A DNA stretch of 64,000 nucleotides from JAUUSJ01 sp964439395. GTDB taxonomy: Bacteria > Bacillota > Clostridia > Lachnospirales > Lachnospiraceae. Under the pieces are notes generated by a model. The model had not been told where the DNA came from and made no database searches. It was given only the letters and a program-made list of their open reading frames with translations. Below, piece by piece: positions 54,661-63,898 of the stretch (position 1 is the stretch's first letter; the number at the start of each line of letters is the position of its first letter). Position numbers and translations under genes: made by a program. The stretch is from contig CAYTNV010000007.1 of the NCBI GenBank assembly GCA_964439395.1, positions 43,029 through 107,028 of the forward strand, in the 5' to 3' direction.

Positions 54661-54746
54661 ATCATTATACACTCCCTTTTCTCGTATGTATCAAACAGCA
54701 GCTTCCTTCTCATTATTCCATATTTTTCTAATAAATCCATACTGTA

Positions 54747-54792
54747 TATGAAAAAACTAGTGCAACTTTATTTCTACACCAGCTTTTTCATA
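54747..54792 (-). repeat. Hairpin upstream of pgi pseudogene
   Basis: TATGAAAAAACTAGTG pairs with CACCAGCTTTTTCATA; on the minus-strand RNA the two differences become G-U pairs, so the stem is continuous there. Confidence 0.5.
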
Positions 54793-54966
54793 CAATCATT
54801 TTAATCCCCACTTGGTTGTATTTTAGTTTATTTCTAATTAAGTGTAATTTCCATATCTGTCTAAAATTCATATTTTCCTTAGCTAAACTTAAAAATTTTG
54901 TACTCTATATAAAATATAAGTTTGCCTTGGGTGGAATACGATTGAAAATTTCTTTTCCGATGCAAC

Positions 54967-55006
54967 TTATTTTATAATTTGTTCTTGTCTTACAAATCAT
55001 AAAATA
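54967..55006. repeat. Inverted repeat
   Basis: TTATTTTATAATTTGT and ACAAATCATAAAATAA (16-base arms, one mismatch) around an 8-base loop. No T-run. Confidence 0.55.
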
Positions 55007-55234
55007 AATTATATTATAAATCGCCCAGCGGTTATGCCCATTCCGCATTTCTGACTGCCGTTCCCATAATCAATTTTGTCTGCCAGAACTTTTAGGCGTA
55101 TCTTTTGAAATATTAATTAAATCAAAATCTCCATCTAAAACTATAACCTTAATAAAATTATAATCTCTATATTCCAATTTCAATAGTCTATCTAGAACAG
55201 TTGGTATAATTCATTCTAATATTTAAATGTCTAA

Positions 55235-56386
55235 TTAAGCTAATTTCTCATATTCTGCAACAATAGCATCTAATAATGCCTCATCAGAAATTTCTGTAAT
55301 TTCTGCCACTGCTGCACGTAAGCCCATATCTTTAATTTTAGTTTGAAGCTCAACACTTTGTTTATCTTCTGGATTGTCATAATGCAAAGCAGCCCCTACA
55401 CCTACTAAGAGATGATCAACTGGTAATCCATATCCAACCGCTGTCATTAAAGGTTTGATGAGTCTATCTGTAGGACTAAGCTTGCGAAGAGGCTCTCTTC
55501 CTACACGAGTAACATCATCTTGGAGGTAAGGGTTCTTAAAGCGGCTAATAATCTTTTCAATGTAGGCAGCATGCTTATCTGCATCAAAACCATGTTTTGC
55601 AATGAGTCCTGCTCCACTTTCTTTCATAGCAGCAGATACGATAGGAAATACTTTCTCATCCTCAATTGCTTTATCAATTGTTGGAAGTCCATTAATCTTA
55701 CCAAGGTAAGCTGTAATACAATGTCCTGTATTTAATGTAAATAGTTTACGCTCGATATAAGCCATCAAATCATCAACAAGACTCATACCTGGAATTTCTG
55801 GAATTTCTCCTTTAAATCCTGAACGTTCTACATCCCACTCATAGTAACTCTCTACTACTACATCGATAAAATTCTCACTCTTTACAGGTGGAACAATACG
55901 GTCCACTGCACAGTCAGGAAATCCAACATACTCGTCTGCGAATGCTTTTCCAGCATCACTTAAATTCTCATACACTGCTTTCTTAAGCTGGGATGTTCCA
56001 CGGATTGCGTTTTCACATGCGATAATATTCATAGGAGTGTTGATTCCTTTTTCCTGACGCATCTCAATAGCCTGAGCGATAGTTGGAGCGATACGTGGAA
56101 GAATAACAAGTCCAACCGCAGTAGTAACGATATCAGCGTCAGAAATTTCTTCTACTGCCTCTGGTTTTGTGGAATTTACTCCACTAATTCCCTCAATTTT
56201 TTGATCCTCACATGTAACATCCATTACATGTACTGTATATTCTTTGTCTTCATTAATTTTATCAATTACAGCATCTACTACATCTGCGAATACTACATGG
56301 TATCCTGCCTGATTTAATAATGCTCCAATAAATCCACGACCAATATTTCCTGCTCCAAATTGTACTGCTTTCTTCAACAAAGCCAT
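55235..56386 (-). CDS. mtlD: Mannitol-1-phosphate 5-dehydrogenase
   Basis: Oxidises mannitol 1-phosphate to fructose 6-phosphate with NAD. 383 residues, normal length. The nucleotide loop is FGAGNIGRG (10-18), and the polyol dehydrogenase catalytic region is KLFTLNTGHCITAYLG (about 214-229). The ATG at 56386 has the AGGAG site only two bases away. The TTG codons three and four positions in have better spacing, so the true start may be there. It follows mtlA by 205 bases, which contain two adjacent hairpins. Its product would need pgi only for gluconeogenic use; the pgi copy next door is dead. Confidence 0.95.
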   Translation of the reverse strand: MALLKKAVQFGAGNIGRGFIGALLNQAGYHVVFADVVDAVIDKINEDKEYTVHVMDVTCEDQKIEGISGVNSTKPEAVEEISDADIVTTAVGLVILPRIAPTIAQAIEMRQEKGINTPMNIIACENAIRGTSQLKKAVYENLSDAGKAFADEYVGFPDCAVDRIVPPVKSENFIDVVVESYYEWDVERSGFKGEIPEIPGMSLVDDLMAYIERKLFTLNTGHCITAYLGKINGLPTIDKAIEDEKVFPIVSAAMKESGAGLIAKHGFDADKHAAYIEKIISRFKNPYLQDDVTRVGREPLRKLSPTDRLIKPLMTAVGYGLPVDHLLVGVGAALHYDNPEDKQSVELQTKIKDMGLRAAVAEITEISDEALLDAIVAEYEKLA

Positions 56387-56533
56387 CTCCTCTCTATACT
56401 TTCTTAATATAAGCTTTTTAATAAACTATACTTTACAATATTTACTATTATATATAGCTATTGGCAACTATATTTCCTATGAGTCTGCGTGCTTTGCACG
56501 ATGGGATATAATAACCAATATTCTTCTTTCATG

Positions 56534-56569
56534 CCCCTTAATGGGGACGTTCAGCAAACGCTGAACGTC
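56534..56569 (-). other. Twin hairpins between mtlA and mtlD
   Basis: CCCC-TTAAT-GGGG (56534-56546) directly abuts GACGTTCAGC-AAAC-GCTGAACGTC (56546-56569), a perfect 10-base stem. No T-run follows on the minus strand. This fits an mRNA processing or stability element, or a weak terminator lowering mtlD expression relative to mtlA. Confidence 0.6.
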
Positions 56570-56591
56570 AATATACTAATCAAAATATTTT

Positions 56592-58475
56592 TTAGCTAAA
56601 TGCTTTCATAATCTCATCAGCAGTTGCATCTTTCTTAAGATGTTCCATTAATGCTTCATCTTCTAACGTTCCAGCAATTTTTCCAAGAACCTCGAGATGC
56701 TCATCTCCAACACCTGCAATACCAATAACAAGGTTAGCTGGCTCATCACCACCGAAATCTACACCTTCTGGATACTGTAATACTACGATACCAGATTTCT
56801 TTACTTTATTCTTTGCCTCTGCTGTACCATGTGGAATTGCTACGCCCATACCCATATAGATACTAGCGAGTTTTTCTCTCTCACACATAGCCTCAATATA
56901 ATCTTTATCAACATAACCAAGTTCGTTGAGTAATCTACCTGCTGCACGAATTGCTTCAAATTTTTCGACGCTGGCAAGACCAGTCTTAATCCCCCTCTTG
57001 TCGAGCTTCATTGCACTCTTCTTAGGCTCCTCTTTTACTTCCTCAACTGGAGCTGCAGAAGTTTTAGTTGCACCACCTTTTGCAAAATCTTCCAGTTCTT
57101 TATAGAGAGCATCTAAGTTAGGGTCTGTCAAGAAATTTCCGAGTGTTACAAGACGAGCCTGTGGTGCAGAAGCTGCTGCACGGTCTTGTAAAATTGTCTG
57201 AACAACTGCTACATCTGTATCTGATGGAATATTATCTACAGAAGTATTCTTTACGATAATACCAAGATTTAAGTCTTTAATACGGTTACGGAATTTTGTA
57301 GCACCCATTGCGGATGATCCCATACCAGCATCACATGCGAAAATAATCTTCTTAATATTTTCTGTCTTTACATCTGCTCCTGTCAAAACAGGACCTGCTA
57401 CTGCGCCTTTAGATTCCTCTTTCATGCTGTCTTTCTTAGCTTGTGCTTCCTCAAGACTCTTGCTGCCTGACATTTTAATGATTGGTGAGGCAATCAAGAA
57501 GGAAACTGCTGCTGCAATAGCAACACCTGCAACTGTAATAAGCATACCTGCTCCCTTTGGTGACATTGACAAGAATGCGAGAATGGAACCTGGAGAAGCT
57601 GGTCCTACAAGTCCAGCACCTGTAATACTGTAGAATGCAATCGCACAAATATTACCAACAATAGGAGCGATAATTACAACAGGGTTCATAAGGATATATG
57701 GGAAGTAAATCTCATGAATACCACCTAAGAAGTGGATGATAATCGCACCAGGAGCGGAATCCTTTGTCGCTTTGTCTTTTGAAAATATCCAGTATGCAAG
57801 TAAAACACCAAGTCCAGGACCAGGGTTTGGCTCAAGCATATACATAATAGATTGTCCAGCTTCTCTTACTTGCTCAGCTGCGATAGGAGTAAAAATACCA
57901 TGATTAATAGCATTGTTAAGGAATAATACCTTCGCTGGCTCAATAAAGATAGCTGCAAGTGGAAGTAATTTATTCTGAATAAGAATATCAACTCCACCTT
58001 TAAGAATAACTAATACTGCACTCATGAATGGTCCCACAATATAGTAACCAATGATTGCAATAATCATACCAAGAATACCAACTGAGAAGTTATTGATTAA
58101 CATTTCAAATCCTGCTGGCATCTTATCTTCCATAAATTTATCGAATTTCTTGATAACAAAACCACCAACAGGACCCATTACCATAGCTCCCATTAACATT
58201 GGGTAATCTGGTGCACCAGCGATAACACCGATAACAGAAACTGCACCCATTACTGCACCACGGTCTCCTCCGACCATCTTACCACCTGTGTAAGCGATCA
58301 ATACAGGAAGTAAGTAATTAAGCATAGGCGTTCCAAGTGTAGCGAGAGCCGCATTAGGTATCCAACCTTTCTCAATAAATAATGCGGAAATAAATCCCCA
58401 AGCAATGAATGCTCCGATATTTGGCATAACCATAGAACTTAGAAATTTACCAAAACGTTGTAATGCGTTTTTCAT
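56592..58475 (-). CDS. mtlA: PTS mannitol transporter, EIICBA fusion
   Basis: Imports and phosphorylates mannitol. The 627-residue chain has the membrane IIC domain (about 1-345, start QRFGKFLSSMVMPNIGAF), then IIB with the phospho-cysteine in IIFACDAGMGSSA (about 380). After an Ala/Lys/Glu-rich linker comes IIA (about 485-627) with the phospho-histidine in VAIPHGTAE (about 550). The IIC region has the GGIHEIYFPYILMNP substrate motif. A good AAAGGGG site precedes the ATG. Divergent from mtlR with a shared regulatory region that includes a consensus promoter. Confidence 0.96.
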   Translation of the reverse strand: MKNALQRFGKFLSSMVMPNIGAFIAWGFISALFIEKGWIPNAALATLGTPMLNYLLPVLIAYTGGKMVGGDRGAVMGAVSVIGVIAGAPDYPMLMGAMVMGPVGGFVIKKFDKFMEDKMPAGFEMLINNFSVGILGMIIAIIGYYIVGPFMSAVLVILKGGVDILIQNKLLPLAAIFIEPAKVLFLNNAINHGIFTPIAAEQVREAGQSIMYMLEPNPGPGLGVLLAYWIFSKDKATKDSAPGAIIIHFLGGIHEIYFPYILMNPVVIIAPIVGNICAIAFYSITGAGLVGPASPGSILAFLSMSPKGAGMLITVAGVAIAAAVSFLIASPIIKMSGSKSLEEAQAKKDSMKEESKGAVAGPVLTGADVKTENIKKIIFACDAGMGSSAMGATKFRNRIKDLNLGIIVKNTSVDNIPSDTDVAVVQTILQDRAAASAPQARLVTLGNFLTDPNLDALYKELEDFAKGGATKTSAAPVEEVKEEPKKSAMKLDKRGIKTGLASVEKFEAIRAAGRLLNELGYVDKDYIEAMCEREKLASIYMGMGVAIPHGTAEAKNKVKKSGIVVLQYPEGVDFGGDEPANLVIGIAGVGDEHLEVLGKIAGTLEDEALMEHLKKDATADEIMKAFS

Positions 58476-58556
58476 AAAAAAATTCCCCTTTCTTATGTAA
58501 TTAGCGATCTTTCACCATCACCCTTTTGAAAGATCATGTATTTATTTGATAGTTAA

Positions 58557-58585
58557 ATTATACTAAATAATACCCCTAAAATCAA
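58557..58585 (-). promoter_or_regulatory. mtlA promoter
   Basis: Minus strand TTGATT (58580-58585), 17 bases, TATAAT (58557-58562). About 80 bases before the mtlA ATG. Confidence 0.75.
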
Positions 58586-58600
58586 CGCAATGATTCGGCA

Positions 58601-58657
58601 TATTTGTCACTAAGTATTTGTGACACGACATTATTTATGTGTATTTGTCACAAACAC
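58601..58657. promoter_or_regulatory. Candidate MtlR operator
   Basis: TTTGTCAC, TTTGTGACA and TTTGTCACAAA occur at 58603, 58617 and 58644, giving alternating TGTCAC/GTGACA half-sites. They lie just upstream of the mtlA -35 box, the position expected for an activator such as MtlR. Confidence 0.6.
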
Positions 58658-58703
58658 TTTACGACAATTCTATCATTTTATCCCAAATTGTATTTCATAG
58701 AGA

Positions 58704-58732
58704 TTGTTTTCTTCTGAAATTTACTGTATAAT
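58704..58732 (+). promoter_or_regulatory. mtlR promoter
   Basis: TTGTTT (58704-58709), 17 bases, TATAAT (58727-58732), about 70 bases before the mtlR start. Confidence 0.65.
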
Positions 58733-58801
58733 AATATTAAAAACATTGTTCACTACAAGAGCATATTTTATTACTTAAATAAAAGAAAGGAGGTGCTCTT
58801 T

Positions 58802-60922
58802 ATGCTACTGACCAATCGTTCCGAGAAAATCATACGAGTTCTCGCCCGTTTTCCAAAAAGCCAACCTGTTACTACCTCTATTATCTCAGAGGAGCTAAAT
58901 ATTAGCACACGTTCTGTACAACGTGAACTTGTAACTGTAGAACAATGGCTAAAGAGCAATAATTTTAGACTTATTAGAAAACGCGGAACAGGACTTACAC
59001 TTGATGAACCTGAGGAACGCATTGAAGAGCTTCTTTCACTTCTTGAACAACAAAACAGTACAAATATTGTCCATGTAGAAGATCGAGCTTCCCGTCAAAG
59101 AGCATTGCGAAACGAGCTGCTTCTCGCCGAAGATCCTATTAAATCCTTTTATTTCACGGATAAATTTGCAATTTCGGAAGGAACTCTCTCCAATGATCTA
59201 ACTCAAATCACACCCTGGTTTAAAAAATACGGACTAAAATTAATTCGTCGTCCAGGACTTGGTATTTTTCTGCAAGGAGATGAATTATCTAAACGTCGTG
59301 CTATCACAGCTGACTTTGGAGAACATTTTAATGAATATATGCTCTCTGGTATTCTAAAAAAGCATGAACTGCATCAGCAGAGTAAATTAATTCATGGAAT
59401 TGACCCAGATATTTCTAAGCAAGTGAATAAGATTTTGGAAAAGAGTGAACAAGAATTAGGACTTCGCTTTTCTGACAGCGGATTTTTAAATCTTCTGCTC
59501 TATATTACCCTCTCTATGCAGCATATAAAAAAGGGACACACTATAGAATTGGAGATGTCTGAATACGAAGACATTTTTATTACTCCAGAGTACGCTGTTG
59601 CTGAAAGAATGACCGCCCATTTACATGATGTTCTTCACATCAATATTCCTAGAGAAGAAACTTGCGGGATTGCTCTACAACTAAATGCTACTAAGCTTTT
59701 ATCTAAGGGTTATCGCGATTTTACGAAAAGTCGCGATATAAATATTCACCAGCTCATTCTTTCCATGATAAAATCTGTCAGCGATGATTTAATGATTGAT
59801 TTTACTTCAGATAATGTATTATTGAATGATCTAAATACACATATACAGCCAACGATCGGTCGTCTTCGCGCAGGTATTCCGATAGAGAATCCATTACTCG
59901 ATAATCTGCAGACGGATTATCCAGATATTTATGAGGCCTGTGAACATGCAGCCTATTTTTTAACCAAAGAACTTGATATTGAAAAAGTACCTGCCAGTGA
60001 GATTGGATTTTTGACAATGCATTTTGGTGCAGCAATGGAACGAAAGGAAAAACAAAATCGCCGCATTTCCGTTGTCATCGTCTGTCCAACTGGAATTGGA
60101 ACTTCTAGATTACTAGTCGCCGATTTAAGCAAGGAATATCCCGAACTAGATATTCATAGCAGTATGTCTGCTTTTGAGCTTAATAATAAAAAGCTATTGC
60201 AAGAGGGAATCGAATTAATTATTTCTACTGTAAAATTAGAGATAGGATTTCGCTATGTTCAAGTTAATCCGATTCTTACCAACCAAGATAAGATGCTTTT
60301 AAAGTCCAAGATCGACATTATACTCCGGCAAAAGAAAGAAGATACTTCCCCGTTTGAGCATATTCCAGACTTTATCACAGAACGAGACGTAACGTATATT
60401 TCTACATTAGGAAGAGAAATTTATTATCTACTTGATAATATAAAAATTGACCATGCACCGATTCTTCATAATCGCCAGGAGCTTATCTCCTACTCTGCCT
60501 CTGTTTTTGCTGAAGATTCCCTCATGGAAAATCACCTCTACGAAGTTCTTCGAACTAGAGATAATCTTGCTGACACCTATATTAAATCATTCCATGCTTT
60601 ATTATTGCACGGAGCAAGTCCATTAATCTCCCATCCCTGTTTTGGGTATGTTCGCTTAGAGTTACCATTTTACGAGGACGGAAAAGTAATTTTGGGCGCC
60701 ATTGTTTCATTTATCCCTCATGGAGCTTTAAATAAAATAAGTGCCACAATCACAAGTGAGGCAATTGGCTCTCTCATAGAGGAACCAAGACTTTTAGAAG
60801 CAATTCGCGCTGAAAAAATAGAGGATGTCCGCAAATTCCTTGAGACATCCCTACTCCATTTTTATCGCCAAACTGTGGCAGAACGACTCAATTTAATAAA
60901 TGACAATTTATTTGATTTATAG
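58802..60922 (+). CDS. mtlR: Mannitol operon transcriptional activator, BglG/MtlR family
   Basis: PTS-controlled regulator of about 706 residues. In order: helix-turn-helix at about 18-60 (VTTSIISEELNISTRSVQRE), a second helical HTH-like region, PRD1 (about 190-280) and PRD2 (about 300-400; conserved His likely in MTAHLHDVLH and EACEHAAYF). Then come an EIIB-like domain with Cys in IVCPTGIGTSR (about 427) and an EIIA-like domain with His in ALLLHGASP (about 602). In relatives, EIIB and PRD phosphorylation sense mannitol uptake. An earlier GTG frame start exists at 58793, but AAAGGAGGT is placed seven bases before the ATG at 58802, so I use that. Confidence 0.92.
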   Translation: MLLTNRSEKIIRVLARFPKSQPVTTSIISEELNISTRSVQRELVTVEQWLKSNNFRLIRKRGTGLTLDEPEERIEELLSLLEQQNSTNIVHVEDRASRQRALRNELLLAEDPIKSFYFTDKFAISEGTLSNDLTQITPWFKKYGLKLIRRPGLGIFLQGDELSKRRAITADFGEHFNEYMLSGILKKHELHQQSKLIHGIDPDISKQVNKILEKSEQELGLRFSDSGFLNLLLYITLSMQHIKKGHTIELEMSEYEDIFITPEYAVAERMTAHLHDVLHINIPREETCGIALQLNATKLLSKGYRDFTKSRDINIHQLILSMIKSVSDDLMIDFTSDNVLLNDLNTHIQPTIGRLRAGIPIENPLLDNLQTDYPDIYEACEHAAYFLTKELDIEKVPASEIGFLTMHFGAAMERKEKQNRRISVVIVCPTGIGTSRLLVADLSKEYPELDIHSSMSAFELNNKKLLQEGIELIISTVKLEIGFRYVQVNPILTNQDKMLLKSKIDIILRQKKEDTSPFEHIPDFITERDVTYISTLGREIYYLLDNIKIDHAPILHNRQELISYSASVFAEDSLMENHLYEVLRTRDNLADTYIKSFHALLLHGASPLISHPCFGYVRLELPFYEDGKVILGAIVSFIPHGALNKISATITSEAIGSLIEEPRLLEAIRAEKIEDVRKFLETSLLHFYRQTVAERLNLINDNLFDL

Positions 60923-60948
60923 GCGAAAAAATAGTATCTTATACACAA

Positions 60949-60992
60949 AAATGGCAGATTTATCATCGATAAACCTGCCATTTCAATTTTTT
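60949..60992. terminator. Bidirectional terminator between mtlR and clpB
   Basis: AAATGGCAG and CTGCCATTT with an inner TTTATC/GATAAA stem, followed on plus by CAATTTTTTC. Lies between convergent genes. Confidence 0.88.
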
Positions 60993-61042
60993 CATTTAAA
61001 TATGCAACAAAGTTATTTTCTTAAATAATGAAATTATTACTA

Positions 61043-63628
61043 TTATTCCTTTACTTTCGCCACAAGTATATCATTTTCTACATCAATCAAAATCGTATCC
61101 TCGGCACTCAATCCATCACTTAAGATTAATCTTGCCGCCAATGTCTCTACATTTTTTTGAAGATATCTCTTTAATGGTCTCGCACCATAGAGAGGATCAT
61201 ATCCACTTTTAACAATATAGAACTTCGCCTCCTTTGTAAGTTCCACTTTAATTTCTTTATCTACAAGACGTTTATTCAAATCATCTACTAATAAATCAAT
61301 AATAGATTCCATATTCTCCTTTGTGAGAGGCTTAAATAAAATCGTCTCATCTAAACGATTCAAAAATTCTGGTCTAAAATGTGCTTTTAGTTCTTGCATA
61401 ACAAGGTTTTGCGCTTGCTCTATAATTTCTCCATTTTCATCAATACCTTCTAATAGGTAAGAAGAGCCAATATTGGATGTCATAATTAAGATCGTATTTT
61501 TAAAATCTACAGTTTTGCCTTTCGAATCCGTGACACGACCGTCATCTAAAATCTGCAAAAGTACATTAAATACATCCGGATGTGCCTTCTCTATCTCATC
61601 AAAAAGTACAACTGAATATGGTTTTCTTCTAACAGCCTCTGTCAGCTGCCCACCCTCCTCATATCCTACGTATCCTGGAGGAGCTCCAATTAATCTAGAT
61701 ACAGAATGCTTCTCCATATACTCACTCATATCAATACGCACAATATTTTGCTCATTATCAAAAAGACTCTCTGCAAGTGCCTTGGCAAGCTCTGTCTTAC
61801 CGACACCAGTTGGTCCCAAAAATAAGAACGAACCAATTGGCTTCTTTGGATCTTTGATTCCTGCCTTGGAGCGAATAATTGCATCTGTCACTCTAGATAC
61901 TCCCTCATCTTGACCAATCACCCTCTTATGAAGTACTTTATCAAGATGAAGCGTTTTATTTCTCTCACTTTCTGTAAGCTTAGATACTGGAATTCCTGTC
62001 CATCTAGAAATAATACTTGCAATTTCTTCCTCACTTACTTTTTCGTGTACAAGCTTAGCTGCCTTGCTCTTTGCCTTCTCTTCTTCCTCTTCCAACTGCT
62101 TTTTCAGAGACGGCAAAGTGCCATACTGTAATTCAGAAGCCTTATTAAAATCATAGTTTCTCTCCGCAATTTGCAACTCTCCTTGTACTCTCTCAATCTC
62201 TTCTTTTAATTTTTGTACTTTTTCAATCGAAGCTTTCTCATTATCCCAAGTTGCCTTCTGACTATTAAACTCTTCTTGCATCTGAGCGAGCTCTTTTTGA
62301 AGTGCCGCAAGTCTATCTTGACTTAAGCGATCTGTCTCTTTTTTCAGAGCTGTTTCTTCTATTTTAAGTTGTGTCATCTTTCTTTGCAGCTCATCAAGCT
62401 CTGCTGGCATAGAATTTAATTCGGTCTTAATAAGAGCACATGCCTCATCTACCAAATCAATTGCCTTATCTGGCAAGAAACGATCCGAAATATATCGATT
62501 CGATAAAGTTGCTGCTGCGACAAGAGCAGAATCTGTAATTTTTACTCCGTGGAATACTTCATAGCGATCTTTTAATCCTCTTAAAATAGAAATTGTATCT
62601 TCTACATTTGGCTCATCAACCATAACTGGCTGAAATCTTCTCTCCAGGGCAGCATCTTTTTCGATATAAAGACGATACTCATCTAATGTAGTGGCACCAA
62701 TACAGTGAAGCTCTCCTCTGGCAAGCATTGGCTTTAACATATTTCCAGCATCCATAGAACCTTCTGTCTTACCTGCTCCCACAATTGTGTGAAGCTCATC
62801 AATAAATAAAATAATCTGTCCATCACTTGCTTTTACTTCCTCAAGAACTGCTTTTAGACGCTCCTCAAACTCACCACGATACTTTGCGCCTGCTACTAAA
62901 GAGCCCATATCAAGAGCAAAAAGCTTTTTATCCTTCAATGTCTCTGGAACATCACCTTTTACAATTCTCTGTGCAAGTCCTTCTACTACTGCCGTCTTAC
63001 CTACACCAGGCTCACCAATCAATACTGGATTATTTTTTGATTTTCTAGAAAGAATACGGACAACATTACGAATCTCACTATCCCTTCCAATAACTGGATC
63101 TAATTTCTGGGCTTTTGCTCTCTCTACTAAATCATATCCATATTTTTCTAACGTATCATAAGTGGCTTCTGGATTATCGCTTGTCACCTTCTGATTTCCT
63201 CTCACTGTGGAAAGTGCTTGTAGAAATCTTTCTCTTGTAATTCCATAGGCTCTAAATAATTCTTTTATTTCTTTATTTGGATGTTGAATTAGGGATAAGA
63301 ATAAATGCTCTACTGATACATATTCATCCTGCATTCTCTTTGCTTCATCTTCTGCCTGCACTAATACTTTATTAAGTGCATTGCTAATATATAACTTACC
63401 ACCTGATACTTTTGGCTTTTTCTCTAATAATTTTTGTGTCTGTTGTAAGAAAGAATCCTTTTGGATATCCATCTTCTCAATTAATTTAAAAATTAAACTG
63501 TCTTCTACTGTCAATAAACTATATAAAAAATGTTCTTGGTCAATCTCCTGATTGCCATACTCGTAAGCTAGTTTCTCACAATCATTAATTGCCTGAATTG
63601 ATTTTTGTGTAAATTTATTTATATTCAT
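61043..63628 (-). CDS. clpB: ATP-dependent disaggregase ClpB
   Basis: Hexameric AAA+ chaperone that dissolves protein aggregates with DnaK. About 861 residues: N domain (1-145), first AAA+ with Walker A GEPGVGKT (about 205) and Walker B LFIDELHT, the coiled-coil M domain (about 395-525, a ClpB hallmark), second AAA+ with GPTGVGKTE (about 605) and VVLFDEIEKAHPD. There is no ClpP-binding loop evident. An in-frame ATG at 63694 would add 22 residues, but the ATG at 63628 has AAAGGAGG upstream and matches the family N-terminus (MNINKFTQKSIQAI). Promoter of sigma-A type; I found no CIRCE or CtsR repeat. Confidence 0.95.
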   Translation of the reverse strand: MNINKFTQKSIQAINDCEKLAYEYGNQEIDQEHFLYSLLTVEDSLIFKLIEKMDIQKDSFLQQTQKLLEKKPKVSGGKLYISNALNKVLVQAEDEAKRMQDEYVSVEHLFLSLIQHPNKEIKELFRAYGITRERFLQALSTVRGNQKVTSDNPEATYDTLEKYGYDLVERAKAQKLDPVIGRDSEIRNVVRILSRKSKNNPVLIGEPGVGKTAVVEGLAQRIVKGDVPETLKDKKLFALDMGSLVAGAKYRGEFEERLKAVLEEVKASDGQIILFIDELHTIVGAGKTEGSMDAGNMLKPMLARGELHCIGATTLDEYRLYIEKDAALERRFQPVMVDEPNVEDTISILRGLKDRYEVFHGVKITDSALVAAATLSNRYISDRFLPDKAIDLVDEACALIKTELNSMPAELDELQRKMTQLKIEETALKKETDRLSQDRLAALQKELAQMQEEFNSQKATWDNEKASIEKVQKLKEEIERVQGELQIAERNYDFNKASELQYGTLPSLKKQLEEEEEKAKSKAAKLVHEKVSEEEIASIISRWTGIPVSKLTESERNKTLHLDKVLHKRVIGQDEGVSRVTDAIIRSKAGIKDPKKPIGSFLFLGPTGVGKTELAKALAESLFDNEQNIVRIDMSEYMEKHSVSRLIGAPPGYVGYEEGGQLTEAVRRKPYSVVLFDEIEKAHPDVFNVLLQILDDGRVTDSKGKTVDFKNTILIMTSNIGSSYLLEGIDENGEIIEQAQNLVMQELKAHFRPEFLNRLDETILFKPLTKENMESIIDLLVDDLNKRLVDKEIKVELTKEAKFYIVKSGYDPLYGARPLKRYLQKNVETLAARLILSDGLSAEDTILIDVENDILVAKVKE

Positions 63629-63665
63629 AAAACCCCTCCTTTGACTCTTTGTTTGTTCTATAACT

Positions 63666-63694
63666 ACTATAACATTTAGAACTTGAAATTGCAA
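63666..63694 (-). promoter_or_regulatory. Sigma-A promoter of clpB
   Basis: Minus strand TTGCAA (63689-63694), 17 bases, TATAGT (63666-63671), about 38 bases before the start ATG at 63628. It confirms that the upstream ATG at 63694 cannot be the start for this transcript. Confidence 0.72.
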
Positions 63695-63760
63695 GCATAA
63701 ATTTTATATAAATTTTTATATAAGATTAACCTAATTCTTATTATATATACCCAAAAAATA

Positions 63761-63840
63761 TATCTTATGAAGTAGCGTAAGCTGTTTTCACTCATAGAAT
63801 ATAAAATCCAGTATCCTCTGTGAGTATACTTTGTGAAACA
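63761..63840 (-). repeat. Dispersed intergenic repeat, inverted copy
   Basis: Read on the minus strand: TTTCACAAAGTATACTCACA, then a TATTCTATGAGTGAAAACAG stretch and CTTACGCTACTTCATAAG. This matches the copies at 51569-51695 and the fragment at 14062. Confidence 0.55.
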
Positions 63841-63898
63841 GTGGAGACAAACGCAAAGAGTCCTGGAACCCTCTTTTTATTTAGAAACACGTTGCGTT

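Larger units (their letters stand above)
54661..55234. other. Gap between pgi pseudogene and mtlD
   Basis: A+T-rich, no intact gene. It contains hairpins at 54747-54792 and 54967-55006. Just after the mtlD stop (about 55080-55200, minus strand) a coding-like fragment reads KLEYRDYNFIKVIVLDGDFD before breaking up; I cannot assign it. Confidence 0.45.

Noticed and set aside
63629..63700. CtsR or HrcA (CIRCE) operator before clpB
   Set aside because: A TCAAAGGAGG stretch looks like half of a CtsR heptad, but it is the ribosome site. There is no tandem heptad and no CIRCE inverted repeat.
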